Origin: Sulfurovaceae bacterium
GTDB taxonomy: Bacteria; Campylobacterota; Campylobacteria; Campylobacterales; Sulfurovaceae
Direction of reading: 5' to 3'
DNA: 64,000 bases
Assembly (NCBI GenBank): GCA_016744805.1
Contig: JADGDQ010000004.1
Coordinates: forward strand, 1-64,000
Positions 15,468-24,618 of this stretch are shown one piece after another (the first letter of the stretch is position 1; every line of letters starts with the position of its first letter). Under the pieces are notes generated by a model. That model did not search any database. It saw nothing but the letters and a program-made list of their open reading frames with translations, and was not told the origin of the DNA. Position numbers and translations under genes: made by a program.

Positions 15468-17063
15468 TTAATTATTATATGCTTGAATACTATCAATAAG
15501 TAATTGTAATGTTGTCTCACCTCTAAAATAATTTTCATTAATTGTATACGAGATACAAACATTTTGCCCTATATTCAAAAGGTTTTCACTTTTAAATTTT
15601 ACACCTGTAAGAAGAATACCTTCTTGCAAAAAAGCAAAACGCAAATGTTCACTATTTTTACCCATGGTATCTACTTGAATTAATGTTACACTCCTGCTTA
15701 CAAATTTTGGTCTTTGATTTTTTTGACCATAAGGTTCATACTTTTTTATAAGTGCTGTTAGATCAAAAGAGATATCTCTAAAATTTAATTCCCCTACTAT
15801 CTGAGGATCATACTCTAGCTTACTATAAGAATTTTCTTTATAACTCTTTTCTAGTTCTTTTTTTAAACTCTCTAAATTATCTTCTAATAAAGAGACTCCA
15901 ATGGCTGCATGATGCCCACCAAACTTTAGCAGTAGATCACGAGAAGTATTTGTAATATCAAAGAGATTACAGTTCCCAAAACTTCTACCACTTCCTTTTA
16001 ATTCTCCTAAATTATTCTTTGTTAAAATAATCGTTGGCTTTGAACAATGCTGTGAAACTCGTGCAGCAACAATACCTAGTACGCCTTCATGCCAATTATT
16101 GCCATACAGTACCAAGACCTCACTATCATATACTTGTTCCAAAGCCTCCTTTGTTATTTTTTGTTCTATATCTTTACGATGATTATTAAATGCTACTAAT
16201 TTTTCTAATGCTATACGAGACTCATATATATTAGCACTCATCAAAAACTCAACAGCAAAAGAGGCATCTTCCATGCGTCCTGCACTATTGAGAATAGGTG
16301 CAAGCTGAAAACCTATATCATCCCCAACAAAAGTATCTTTATCTAAATGCTCTTTAAATGCTTTTACAAAAGGTCGATTACTTGTATTAAGCATTGCTAT
16401 ACCAGAAATAACCATGGCTCTATTAATATGCAATAAAGGCATCATATCAGCTATAATTGCTATGGCAACAAGTTCTAAATAAGATTTAATATCTATATCA
16501 AGTGCTAAATTACTTTTTAGTAATGCAATAAGATACCATGCAATTTGAGCCCCACATATTTCAGAATATGGAAAATTACACTCTTCTTGTTTTTGATCTA
16601 CAATAGCATAAGCTATAGGTAACTCAGGAGGTAATAGATGATGGTCTGTAATAATAAGATCTATACCCATCTGTGTACACATCTTAGATGCTTCGAGTGC
16701 AGAGATACCATTATCTACAGTTATCACCAAATCATAGCCTTTAATTTTGGGAATCAAAGTAGGGCTTAAACCATATCCATCTCTAAATCTATTAGGTATA
16801 ATCCAATCTAATTCTACACCCATTTCATCAAAAAAAAGTTTCATAATAGTAGTTGAAACAACCCCATCTACATCATAATCACCAATCAAAATTATTTTTT
16901 CTTTTTTTTCTATAGCCTGAATAATTCTATCTATAGCTTTTTGTAAATCTTTGAGTAATGTTGGCTGAGGAAGATCTTTGAGTGATAAAAATCCATCTTT
17001 GTCAAAGCGACTATAGAGAAGTTTATCTAGTGAATGTGGAGTTATTTTTGGGTAGTTATACAT
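15468..17063 (-). CDS. recJ: Single-stranded-DNA-specific exonuclease RecJ
   Basis: The 531-residue protein carries the DHH-family motifs: LIGDYDVDGVVSTT near residue 60, VITVDNGIS near 115, ITDHHLLP near 137, and the DHHA1 part with LKGSGRS and FGGHHAAIGVSL near 390. An OB-fold region follows to the C-terminus. It degrades single-stranded DNA 5' to 3' in recombination and mismatch or excision repair. The ATG at 17063 has AAAGAG upstream. It follows pyrG on the same strand but a perfect hairpin lies between them, so it may be expressed only partly from the upstream promoter. Confidence 0.95.
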   Translation of the reverse strand: MYNYPKITPHSLDKLLYSRFDKDGFLSLKDLPQPTLLKDLQKAIDRIIQAIEKKEKIILIGDYDVDGVVSTTIMKLFFDEMGVELDWIIPNRFRDGYGLSPTLIPKIKGYDLVITVDNGISALEASKMCTQMGIDLIITDHHLLPPELPIAYAIVDQKQEECNFPYSEICGAQIAWYLIALLKSNLALDIDIKSYLELVAIAIIADMMPLLHINRAMVISGIAMLNTSNRPFVKAFKEHLDKDTFVGDDIGFQLAPILNSAGRMEDASFAVEFLMSANIYESRIALEKLVAFNNHRKDIEQKITKEALEQVYDSEVLVLYGNNWHEGVLGIVAARVSQHCSKPTIILTKNNLGELKGSGRSFGNCNLFDITNTSRDLLLKFGGHHAAIGVSLLEDNLESLKKELEKSYKENSYSKLEYDPQIVGELNFRDISFDLTALIKKYEPYGQKNQRPKFVSRSVTLIQVDTMGKNSEHLRFAFLQEGILLTGVKFKSENLLNIGQNVCISYTINENYFRGETTLQLLIDSIQAYNN

Positions 17064-17086
17064 ACAATACTCTTTAGCTAATTATT

Positions 17087-17114
17087 TTAAGAGTAAACAA
17101 GCGTTTACTCTTAA
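17087..17114 (-). terminator. Perfect hairpin between pyrG and recJ
   Basis: TTAAGAGTAAAC and GTTTACTCTTAA form a perfect 12-base-pair stem with a 4-base loop, seven bases after the pyrG stop. On the minus strand it is followed by AATAATTA, a poor T run. It can end pyrG transcripts or protect their 3' ends. Confidence 0.6.
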
Positions 17115-17120
17115 GAGACT

Positions 17121-18737
17121 TTATTGATGATTAATTGTAGCTTGTACAAATCCCATAATAGATGGATTAGGGTTTTGAAGTCTAGATGTAAATTCTGGAT
17201 GAAACTGAACTCCTAAAAACCAAGGGTGATTAGTAACCTCAACAGCTTCAATAAGACCATTTGATTCACCTGTAATATCCATACCATTTGATTCTAAGAC
17301 TTCTCTATATACTGGATTAGCTTCATAACGGTGTCTATGTCTTTCAAAGATAACAGAACTATCATAAGCTTTAGAAAGATTTGAACCCTCTTTTGTATGA
17401 CACTCATATTCACCAAGTCTAAGTGTCCCACCCATAGGAGATTTAGATGTTCGTAACTGTTCTGTACCTGTTGAATCAATAAATTGATCAATAAGATAGA
17501 TAATAGGGTCTTTAGTTTTACTATCGAACTCTACAGAGTTTGCTTCTGGTAAATTTAAAACATTTCGTGCAAACTCTATCATAGATAATTGCATCCCTAA
17601 ACAGATACCTAAAAAAGGTATTTTTTCTTCTCTTGCATATTTAATTGCCTGAATTTTTCCCTCAACTCCTCGTGATCCAAAACCACCAGCAACTAAAATA
17701 CCATGACAATCTTGAAGATATTTTTGTGCTCCATCATCTTCTACTTTTTCACTATCTACCCATTTTATATTTACATCTGTATCCAAATGAGCTCCTGCAT
17801 GAATAAGCGCTTCAGTAAGAGATTTATAAGACTCTTTAAGATCAAGATATTTACCAACAAAAGCAATATTTATTCTATGTGTAGGTTGAATAATCTTTTT
17901 TACCAAATTATTCCACTCATCCATATTTGGTTTTAGGGTATCTAAGTTAAGTTGCTTTGCTATAGGTGTTAAAATATCTTGTACCATAAAATTCATAGGT
18001 ACACGGTAGATAGATAGAGCATCAATAGCATCAATAACACTTGCCTCTTCAACATCACAATTATATGCTATTTTGCGTTTAAGTTCTCTAGGTACTGGCT
18101 GTTCAGAACGAAGCACTAGCATATGTGGAGCAATACCAATTCGTCTTAGTTCTTGTACTGAGTGTTGTGTAGGTTTTGTTTTGAGTTCACCTGCAGCTTT
18201 GATATATGGCAAAAGTGTTACATGTATATTCATAACATTTTCTCGACCAAGTTCATGTTTCATTTGTCGAATAGTTTCAAGAAATGGAAGACCTTCTATA
18301 TCTCCTGTAGTACCACCTAACTCAACAATAAGAATATCTTTATTTTCACCAGCATAAATAATTCGTTCTTTTATTTCATTTACAATATGTGGTACAACTT
18401 GTATAGTTTTTCCTAAGTATTTTCCTTTTCTTTCATTTTCAATAACAGTTTTATAAACCTGACCTGTAGTAAAATTATTTTTTTGTGTTAAAGATGTATC
18501 TAAAAATCTTTCATAATGACCTAAATCAAGATCTGTTTCTGCTCCATCTTTTGTTACAAAAACTTCTCCATGTTCGAGTGGACTCATAGTTCCAGGATCA
18601 ACATTGATATATGGATCAAGTTTAAGAACACCTATTCTAAGACCTGAATGTTTAAGGAGAGTACCAATACTAGCTGCGGTAATTCCTTTTCCTAATGAAC
18701 TTAAAACACCACCCGTAACAAATATATATTTGGACAT
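17121..18737 (-). CDS. pyrG: CTP synthase
   Basis: The 538-residue protein is full length. The N-terminal synthetase domain has [18 protein letters not shown] at residue 6 and the [17 protein letters not shown] segment. The C-terminal glutamine amidotransferase domain has [11 protein letters not shown], the catalytic cysteine in [12 protein letters not shown] near residue 378, and the His/Glu pair in [11 protein letters not shown] near 515. It makes CTP from UTP, ATP and glutamine. The gene starts 14 bases after dnaN and is on the same strand, the place where gyrB or recF stands in many origin regions. Confidence 0.98.
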   Translation of the reverse strand: MSKYIFVTGGVLSSLGKGITAASIGTLLKHSGLRIGVLKLDPYINVDPGTMSPLEHGEVFVTKDGAETDLDLGHYERFLDTSLTQKNNFTTGQVYKTVIENERKGKYLGKTIQVVPHIVNEIKERIIYAGENKDILIVELGGTTGDIEGLPFLETIRQMKHELGRENVMNIHVTLLPYIKAAGELKTKPTQHSVQELRRIGIAPHMLVLRSEQPVPRELKRKIAYNCDVEEASVIDAIDALSIYRVPMNFMVQDILTPIAKQLNLDTLKPNMDEWNNLVKKIIQPTHRINIAFVGKYLDLKESYKSLTEALIHAGAHLDTDVNIKWVDSEKVEDDGAQKYLQDCHGILVAGGFGSRGVEGKIQAIKYAREEKIPFLGICLGMQLSMIEFARNVLNLPEANSVEFDSKTKDPIIYLIDQFIDSTGTEQLRTSKSPMGGTLRLGEYECHTKEGSNLSKAYDSSVIFERHRHRYEANPVYREVLESNGMDITGESNGLIEAVEVTNHPWFLGVQFHPEFTSRLQNPNPSIMGFVQATINHQ

Positions 18738-18751
18738 TTAAAACCTTTTGA

Positions 18752-19819
18752 TTATATAACTATTGGCATGATAATTGTAATAAAATTATCATTTTTAAGA
18801 ACAAATGGTAAATTTTCTTCATTTATACCAAGTGTAAACTGATTATTTTCTATTTGAGATAAGAAATCAAGTAAATATCTACTATTAAAACTTAATTTAA
18901 ATTCATTTGTAATACCTGTATTAATTTGTAGTTTGGTTTTAGCTTCTATATTATCTGAAGCTAGAGAGTTGAATATTATTTGATTATTTTGAATTGTTAA
19001 TTGAATATCTTGAGAAATTGTTGTTATCATTTTAATAGAATCTAACATCTCTTTCTTAGGTAGTATAATATTATTTTTTATATTTGTAGGAATAATTCTC
19101 TGATAATCAGGATATTTACCATTTATAAGTCTAGTATAAAAATAGTAGTTATCATTTGTAATAATAAGATTAGTTTCATCATAATATATAGTAATTGTAT
19201 CTAGAAAAAGTTTTTGTATTTCTAATATGGCTTTTTTAGGTACAATAATTGAGAGTTGCTGAGGGTTACTTGTTTGTATTGTTGCTATTGATAATCTTCT
19301 TGTATCTGTACCTACTAAATCTGTAGTATCTGATTTTATATTTATTAATGCACCATTAAGTTCAAATTTAGGATTATTATTATCAATTGCTAGAGATATT
19401 TTTTTTAGATTTTGAATTAGGTCTAGAGAATCTAAGGGTATTTTAGGTTTATTTTCTATATTAGGAAAAGAAGGAAAGGCATTGGCATCAAAAGTAGGTA
19501 ATTTAAATTTAGAATGTTTCTGTTTTACTGTTAACACATTATCAATAAGTTCAAAAGTTATCTCTTCATCTTTTAATATACGAACTATATCTAATAATTT
19601 TTTACCATTTACTGTAAAAGAACCTTCATATTCTATATTTATTTGATTTGTAATAGTTTGTAAACCAATTTCTCCATCTGTTGCTTTTATTATACATTCA
19701 TTATTTTGTGTCTGAAAAAAAATATGAGATGTTATTTGACTAGCATCTTTTTTTTCTAAAAATGGTTGTAAATTAATTAGTATAGACTCAATAACCATCT
19801 TAGGTGTATTAATTTTCAT
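18752..19819 (-). CDS. dnaN: DNA polymerase III beta subunit (sliding clamp)
   Basis: The 355-residue protein has the three-domain clamp pattern, for example KKLLDIVRILKDEEITFEL near residue 75, KFELNGALINIKSDTTDLVGTDTRRLSIA near 150 and INGKYPDYQRIIP near 228, and ends IITIIMPIVI, close to the family's MP-rich C-terminus. It keeps the replicative polymerase on DNA. The ATG at 19819 has AAGGG upstream. It lies 161 bases downstream of dnaA, across a spacer with a DnaA box and an AT-rich tract. Confidence 0.96.
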   Translation of the reverse strand: MKINTPKMVIESILINLQPFLEKKDASQITSHIFFQTQNNECIIKATDGEIGLQTITNQINIEYEGSFTVNGKKLLDIVRILKDEEITFELIDNVLTVKQKHSKFKLPTFDANAFPSFPNIENKPKIPLDSLDLIQNLKKISLAIDNNNPKFELNGALINIKSDTTDLVGTDTRRLSIATIQTSNPQQLSIIVPKKAILEIQKLFLDTITIYYDETNLIITNDNYYFYTRLINGKYPDYQRIIPTNIKNNIILPKKEMLDSIKMITTISQDIQLTIQNNQIIFNSLASDNIEAKTKLQINTGITNEFKLSFNSRYLLDFLSQIENNQFTLGINEENLPFVLKNDNFITIIMPIVI

Positions 19820-19980
19820 GATTTTCCCTTATATTTACTTAATAAGTAGTAGATAGTAGTAGTTTGTGTTGAATATGTGAAAAAGTGCCTCAACGCCTCA
19901 TTTTACGGTCATTTGTTAAGCAATTTTTCTTTTTTATTTATTCACATTTGTTCACTATTAAAATTATATCTTTTTTTTAT
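19820..19980. other. oriC: dnaA-dnaN spacer: probable oriC2 subregion with unwinding element
   Basis: The spacer contains TTATTCACA at 19938-19946, one base from the general DnaA box, followed at once by the weaker TTTGTTCAC at 19947-19955, and a weak inverse box TTTTTCACA at 19876-19884. The AT-rich tract 19957-19980 (ATTAAAATTATATC then a T run) is a good candidate for the DNA unwinding element. Bipartite origins on both sides of dnaA are known in Helicobacter and were proposed for other members of the phylum with the order ruvC-dnaA-dnaN. Assignment here is by position and boxes, not by experiment. Confidence 0.6.
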
Positions 19981-21306
19981 TCAAGTTCCATTGTAGTTAG
20001 TATGAACTTTATTTGAGAGTTCTTCAAGTTGCACTTTGAAGCTTTCATCGTTACTTATTATTTCTGTAATTTTCTTCATAGTATGGCTAATAGTTGTGTG
20101 ATCTTTCATTCCAAAATAGAGTGCAATTTGTGGCATTGAATTGGGAGTTAGATTTCTTGCTAAATAGATGACAATTCGTCGAGCATTTACAACAACTCTA
20201 GTTCTTTTTTTAGATTTTATATCAGAAGGTTTAATATTTAGCTCTTTAGATATAATAGAAACAATATCATCTATAGTAATATTTTCTTTTTTCTCTTTGA
20301 GTTGGTCTTTTATGGCATTTTTTGTAAACTCCATCGTAATCGTTTGGTTGAGCATAGAACTTAGGGCATTAAGTTTAATTATAGTTCCTTCTATCTCTCT
20401 AATATTTTCACCCATATGTGTAGCGATGTAGTTTATAATCTCTTTTTCCAACCTAATACCATCAAGTTCACATTTTTTTTGAATAATAGCTATTTTTGTT
20501 TCAAGTCCAGGAGGCTGTATATCTGCTAGTAGTCCCCATTCAAAACGACTTTTGAGTCTATCTACTAATCCAGCTATTTTATTTGGTTGTCTATCAGATG
20601 TCATAACAATCTGTTTTTTTGCAATATGAAGCTCGTTAAATGTATGAAAGAACTCCTCTTGTGTTTGCTCTTTACGACTCAAAAATTGTATATCATCAAT
20701 AAGTAAGAGGTCACACTCTCTAAACTTCTCTCTAAATCTATCCATAGTTTGGCTTCTAAGATGCGATGTAAAACTATTCATAAACTGCTCTAGCGTAGTA
20801 TAGATAACAGTTTTTCCAATATTAAGGTGATAGTTTCCTATGGCTTGTATAAGGTGACTCTTTCCTAGACCAACACCTCCATAGATAAAAAGTGGATTAT
20901 ACTGTTCACCTGGTTTTTCTGCAGCACTTTTTGCAGCAGTATAGGCAAATTGATTGGAGTCTCCTACAATAAAGCTATCAAAGGTAAAAGAGGGATTGAG
21001 CTTTGTACTTTTAATATTTACTTTTTGTTCTACTATTTTAGGTCTATTTTGAGATTTTTTAAGAGTTTTCCCTACATATATCTTTATTTCAGGCTTTATT
21101 CCATTATGTATTTCAAAAATATGACCGATTTTATCTTTGTACTTTGTTTTAATCCATTTTGCAATAAGTATGTTAGGTGCAGAAAAATATGCTATATTAC
21201 TTCTTGAAAGTTCGGCATCATAATAGAGTTTTTTTATATATCGTTCATAATCTGTGAGAGTAATCTCTCTTTTGAGTGTTTCTAATACTTTTTGACCAAC
21301 ATTCAT
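19981..21306 (-). CDS. dnaA: Chromosomal replication initiator DnaA
   Basis: The 441-residue protein has all four DnaA domains. The AAA+ domain shows Walker A GGVGLGKSHLIQAIGN near residue 143, Walker B CDLLLIDDIQFL near 205 and sensor VDRLKSRFEWGL near 255. The C-terminal DNA-binding domain ends with MKDHTTISHTMKKI near 408, the DnaA signature helix-turn-helix. The frame is open to 21333, but the ATG at 21306 with TTAGGAT upstream gives the usual N-terminus (MNVGQKVLETLKREI). DnaA boxes lie on both sides of the gene, which fits origin function and autoregulation. Confidence 0.97.
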   Translation of the reverse strand: MNVGQKVLETLKREITLTDYERYIKKLYYDAELSRSNIAYFSAPNILIAKWIKTKYKDKIGHIFEIHNGIKPEIKIYVGKTLKKSQNRPKIVEQKVNIKSTKLNPSFTFDSFIVGDSNQFAYTAAKSAAEKPGEQYNPLFIYGGVGLGKSHLIQAIGNYHLNIGKTVIYTTLEQFMNSFTSHLRSQTMDRFREKFRECDLLLIDDIQFLSRKEQTQEEFFHTFNELHIAKKQIVMTSDRQPNKIAGLVDRLKSRFEWGLLADIQPPGLETKIAIIQKKCELDGIRLEKEIINYIATHMGENIREIEGTIIKLNALSSMLNQTITMEFTKNAIKDQLKEKKENITIDDIVSIISKELNIKPSDIKSKKRTRVVVNARRIVIYLARNLTPNSMPQIALYFGMKDHTTISHTMKKITEIISNDESFKVQLEELSNKVHTNYNGT

Positions 21307-21426
21307 TATTTTAATCCTAACAATTATGTGCATGTGAATAACTTTCAGGATTTTATCAAAATTTCGCTAATATATGCTTATAAATTTAAAGTGAATATTT
21401 TTATTCACATGTGAACAAAGGTGTGA
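21307..21426. other. oriC: dnaA-ruvC spacer: DnaA box cluster, probable oriC1 subregion and dnaA promoter
   Basis: Two exact TTATTCACA boxes are present: 21333-21341 on the minus strand and 21401-21409 on the plus strand. The second is followed at once by an inverted one-mismatch box, TTGTTCACA on the minus strand at 21410-21418, making a palindromic pair. Weaker boxes lie at 21390-21398 and 21422-21430, and TTATTCACT occurs inside ruvC at 21498-21506. A -10-like TAAAAT for dnaA (minus strand) lies at 21350-21355, so the 21333 box would fall at the start of the dnaA transcript. Confidence 0.62.
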
Positions 21427-21909
21427 ATGTATATACTAGGAATAGACCCCGGAAGCCGTAATCTAGGCTATTGTATACTTTTCTTTAATGGGAAAAGTTA
21501 TTCACTTATTGAAGCAGGAGTGTTGAAAATTAAAACAACTATACTTCAAGAACAACTTGTAGAATTGATGGAAGGATTAGATCTAATTTTGGCATCTCAC
21601 ACCATAGATGAGGTGGCAATAGAGGATATATTTTTTGCACATAATCCCAAAACAGTACTCAAATTAGCACAGTTTAGAGGGGCTATTTCCTTGAAAATTA
21701 TTCAAGATATAGGCTATTTTCATGAGTATACTCCTCTACAGGTTAAAAAAGCACTCACAGGCAATGGTAAAGCCACCAAAGAGCAAGTAGCCTTTATGGT
21801 AAAAAAATTATTAGGAATCAAAAAAGAGATTAGACCCTTTGACATTACAGATGCTATGGCAATAGCTATTACACATACCCAAAGGGTAAGACTGATAAAA
21901 AAGCATTAG
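21427..21909 (+). CDS. ruvC: Holliday junction resolvase RuvC
   Basis: The 160-residue nuclease has the acidic catalytic residues in [14 protein letters not shown] (Asp7), in [14 protein letters not shown] (Glu near 66) and in [15 protein letters not shown] (near residue 140). It cuts Holliday junctions symmetrically with RuvAB. The ATG at 21427 follows the box-rich spacer and has only a weak ribosome binding site (AAAGGTGTGA). It is divergent from dnaA, so the spacer must hold both promoters together with origin sites. Confidence 0.96.
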   Translation: MYILGIDPGSRNLGYCILFFNGKSYSLIEAGVLKIKTTILQEQLVELMEGLDLILASHTIDEVAIEDIFFAHNPKTVLKLAQFRGAISLKIIQDIGYFHEYTPLQVKKALTGNGKATKEQVAFMVKKLLGIKKEIRPFDITDAMAIAITHTQRVRLIKKH

Positions 21910-21955
21910 GGATGTGGAGAGTTTGCACAACTCAAAAAATTTAGCTTTGATACTA

Positions 21956-23713
21956 TTAAAAGTGTGCTATGTCCTCATTTGAGAGAGCTTTATGGGGAAT
22001 AGGATTTTGATTTTTAGATTTTTTACCATTTCTTTTTATATCTATAAATCTTTTGTTGGGGATAGAGAAGGTCTCTTTTCTCTGCTCGTGGCTTGACTCC
22101 CATATCATCTGATCGTAAAGGTATATATCATTTTTGAAATAGCTTAAGCCATTTTCTTTGTAAACAGTAAAATAGAGTAGGTGAACAGGTATAGAGTTTG
22201 TTAGTTTGAGTGTGGTAGGTTCAAGAGTATTGAGTATCTCTTGAATTTTACTTTGTGAATAGCTCTGTTGGAGATAAGGACGCATTATATCTAATAGGTC
22301 AAAAGGCTTGTCTACACGGATACATCCTGAGCTATAGATTTTATATCTTCTCTCCAAAAGAGATTTATTATCTGTATCATGAATATATACTGCATATTTA
22401 TTTGGAAACATAAATTTAATGCGACCTAATGCATTTGTGTCTCCAGGGTATTGGACAAAACGATAAGGAACTTTTGAGCTATTATTTTCATACTTATCTA
22501 ACTCTTGGCTTGTTATTTCTATTTTTTCCTTCCCATTAAAGACATGGATATTATTTTCTATAAGATAATTTTGATTATCTCTAAGTGTATGTATAAGATC
22601 TCTTTTTATAAGATTATCAGGGATAGTCCATGTGGGATTGAGTACTATATAGGTAATTTTATCACTAAAAATAGGTGTTGGTCTATCTATGCGTCCTACG
22701 ACTATAGCAGTTTTAAATATCTGTATATTATTACGATAATATCTAAGATTAAAGTCAGGAATATTTACTTCTATATATTCTGCTTCAAAGCGTTTAGGAT
22801 AGAGTTTACACTTATCAAGATTTACTATAATTTGTTGGATATTTTTTTTGGCAGGAATATTTAGATAGTAAGTCATTACTTTGTCTATTTTCCCATCTAC
22901 TTTGAGGTTATACCTCTTTTGATAGGTAAGGACAGCTTCTTGGAGCTTGGAGTCAAAAAGCTTGTTTATGGGGCTATTAGCAGGAAAATCACCTGATATT
23001 TGTAGGCGTTTTTTTATATCAATAATTTTATTGCTACTATCACCCAATTTAAAGATTTCATTTGTATATGTTACTTTAGGAAAAGTTGCCATGGTACGAT
23101 AATCTTTTAGCATATTTATCAGATCTCTATATCGTTTTTCTAAAGGTAATAAAGTAGTGAAAAAGTGATTAATATTACCATCTTTAATAGCTTTGGATAT
23201 TCTTTCAACACTTGGAAGAGTTTTTGGATATATTTCCCATTTTGATGCTATATCATCACTTGTCTTTAGATGAAGCATTTTTTGTTGTAGTAGCTTCCAG
23301 TCTACATCTCCTTGTACTATAAAACGAATAAGGCTTATAAGGCTATTTGTTAGCATTATGTCTAATCTAGAGTAGATAGCCTCTTTTCTTTCATTTGTAG
23401 TATGGCTATCTTCTAAGAGAAAGAGAAGTTGTTTAATATTTTTTCTTCCCATGGGTTTATTTTTATAGTTAAATAAAGGATTATCAAGAGCTGTAATAAG
23501 TTGTCCAAATTTTTGTTTGTTTTGATTCCCTATCCAAAGAGGAATATAGGCATTTTTATTATATATGGCTTTAAGTATCTCTTTATTTTTTTCTCCAATT
23601 TTACTATCAATACTAGAGGCTATAAGGGTACTAATATTTTGAGTAGAGAGAGAGGATGCTATAAGTGTAGTTTGAATAATATGTAATAAGAATAAAAGTA
23701 ATATAGATTTCAA
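21956..23713 (-). CDS. L,D-transpeptidase of the YcbB (LdtD) type
   Basis: The 585-residue protein has a signal peptide from a TTG start at 23713 (KSILLLFLLHIIQTTLIASS), with GGAG five bases upstream; the open frame begins earlier but without a binding site. A peptidoglycan-binding domain (TYQKRYNLKVDGKIDKVMTY) lies near residue 265, and the YkuD catalytic domain spans about 310-500. That domain has the histidine in YIHDTDNKSLL and the nucleophile in YKIYSSGCIRVDKPFD near residue 440. It should form 3-3 or alternative cross-links in periplasmic peptidoglycan. It is convergent with ruvC. The lysine-rich tail after residue 555 is of unknown use. Confidence 0.9.
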   Translation of the reverse strand: MKSILLLFLLHIIQTTLIASSLSTQNISTLIASSIDSKIGEKNKEILKAIYNKNAYIPLWIGNQNKQKFGQLITALDNPLFNYKNKPMGRKNIKQLLFLLEDSHTTNERKEAIYSRLDIMLTNSLISLIRFIVQGDVDWKLLQQKMLHLKTSDDIASKWEIYPKTLPSVERISKAIKDGNINHFFTTLLPLEKRYRDLINMLKDYRTMATFPKVTYTNEIFKLGDSSNKIIDIKKRLQISGDFPANSPINKLFDSKLQEAVLTYQKRYNLKVDGKIDKVMTYYLNIPAKKNIQQIIVNLDKCKLYPKRFEAEYIEVNIPDFNLRYYRNNIQIFKTAIVVGRIDRPTPIFSDKITYIVLNPTWTIPDNLIKRDLIHTLRDNQNYLIENNIHVFNGKEKIEITSQELDKYENNSSKVPYRFVQYPGDTNALGRIKFMFPNKYAVYIHDTDNKSLLERRYKIYSSGCIRVDKPFDLLDIMRPYLQQSYSQSKIQEILNTLEPTTLKLTNSIPVHLLYFTVYKENGLSYFKNDIYLYDQMIWESSHEQRKETFSIPNKRFIDIKRNGKKSKNQNPIPHKALSNEDIAHF

Positions 23714-23756
23714 TTTTTCTCCAATAAGATAATAATTGGAATATAGTATAGAGAGG

Positions 23757-23786
23757 TAACTACTAAGCAATTTTGCTTAGTAGTTA
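23757..23786 (-). terminator. Perfect 13-14 bp hairpin after the outer-membrane barrel gene
   Basis: TAACTACTAAGCAA and TTGCTTAGTAGTTA are exact reverse complements separated by two bases, six bases after the barrel gene stop at 23793. It is the strongest inverted repeat in the area and lies just before the L,D-transpeptidase start, isolating the two genes. Confidence 0.7.
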
Positions 23787-23792
23787 GAGTTT

Positions 23793-24488
23793 TTAAAATT
23801 TGTAAGTTACTGCAACATTTACAGTATCTACAGATGTATCATTAGATACAGCATATTCTGTACCATCAACACCTAGAAGATCATCATAACTAGCATCAGC
23901 AACTACTACATAGTCAAGAGATACAGATACATTGTTTGTAAATGCATACGCTGCACCTAGACCCCAAGAGAAACCATCTTTATCAGTATCACCAGTAAGA
24001 TCACCATAATCTACTTCATAAGTAGCTACAGAGTAACCAAGAAGAGCATACGCACTAAACATATCTGATACTGGGTACATTGGTTTAACATAGATACCAT
24101 AAGCACTAAGATCTGCAGAACCTACACCACCAAAGTTGTTATCAAGAGAAGTGATATCTTCATCACCTAGACCTTTCCAGTATCTATATTCAACAGCTAC
24201 GAACTCGTTAAATTTATAACCAGCTTGGAACATAATTGTATCATAGTCCATACTAAGATCAGGATTATAAGTATATGTAATTCCCTCTACATGGTTTTCT
24301 GCTGTAACAGTTCTTTCAAATGAAAGTGCACCATAACCAAGACCAAGATAAAGACCAGCATCAACTGGTGCTTCTACAATTTCTGGTACATCTACGATAG
24401 GCTCTTCAGCTGGTGCAATGTCTCCTCCTGCTACTGCAAATGAACTCATAGCAAATACAGCTACTGCTGATAATACGATATTTTTCAT
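23793..24488 (-). CDS. Outer-membrane beta-barrel protein (OmpA-like barrel without peptidoglycan domain)
   Basis: The 231-residue protein has a classical signal peptide (MKNIVLSAVAVFAMSSFAVAG), an acidic, Pro-rich linker (EEPIVDVPEIVEAPVD), then GLYLGLGYGALSFER and further amphipathic strands of an eight-stranded barrel. It ends VAVTYKF, the terminal phenylalanine recognised by the BAM machine. Many strands are Asp-rich (for example DTDKDGFSWGLG). The length matches small porin-like proteins. It has the best-defined promoter in the window, with an upstream direct repeat, so it is probably abundant and regulated. Function beyond envelope structure is not known. Confidence 0.88.
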   Translation of the reverse strand: MKNIVLSAVAVFAMSSFAVAGGDIAPAEEPIVDVPEIVEAPVDAGLYLGLGYGALSFERTVTAENHVEGITYTYNPDLSMDYDTIMFQAGYKFNEFVAVEYRYWKGLGDEDITSLDNNFGGVGSADLSAYGIYVKPMYPVSDMFSAYALLGYSVATYEVDYGDLTGDTDKDGFSWGLGAAYAFTNNVSVSLDYVVVADASYDDLLGVDGTEYAVSNDTSVDTVNVAVTYKF

Positions 24489-24534
24489 AATATTTCCTTT
24501 TTTTAATATTTTTATTTTCTAATATATATTGTGG

Positions 24535-24564
24535 AGTATAACATATAATATTTATAAATGTCAA
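24535..24564 (-). promoter_or_regulatory. Sigma70-type promoter of the barrel gene (TTGACA-N18-TATACT)
   Basis: On the minus strand TTGACA (24564-24559) and TATACT (24540-24535) are separated by 18 bases. A full -35 hexamer is unusual in this phylum and suggests a strong promoter. The leader would be about 40 bases, ending with AAAGGAA before the ATG at 24488. Confidence 0.7.
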
Positions 24565-24579
24565 GTTTTTTTGTAAAAA

Positions 24580-24612
24580 ATTAACAAGATATTAACAAAT
24601 CATTAACAAATT
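24580..24612 (-). promoter_or_regulatory. Three 11-bp direct repeats upstream of the barrel promoter (response-regulator-like site)
   Basis: ATTAACAA occurs three times in exact 11-base steps (24580, 24591, 24602), each followed by a three-base variable part. The 11-base period puts all copies on one face of the helix. The array begins 15 bases upstream of the -35 hexamer of the barrel gene. Tandem 11-bp half-sites just upstream of -35 are typical of OmpR/PhoB-family activators. The array ends six bases before the thyX stop codon. The regulator is not identified. Confidence 0.55.
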
Positions 24613-24618
24613 ATAATT

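Noticed and set aside
21919-21933. GAGTT/AACTC hairpin followed by A and T runs after ruvC
   Set aside because: Only five base pairs; the run directly after the stem is A, not T, on the plus strand, so terminator status is unsupported.
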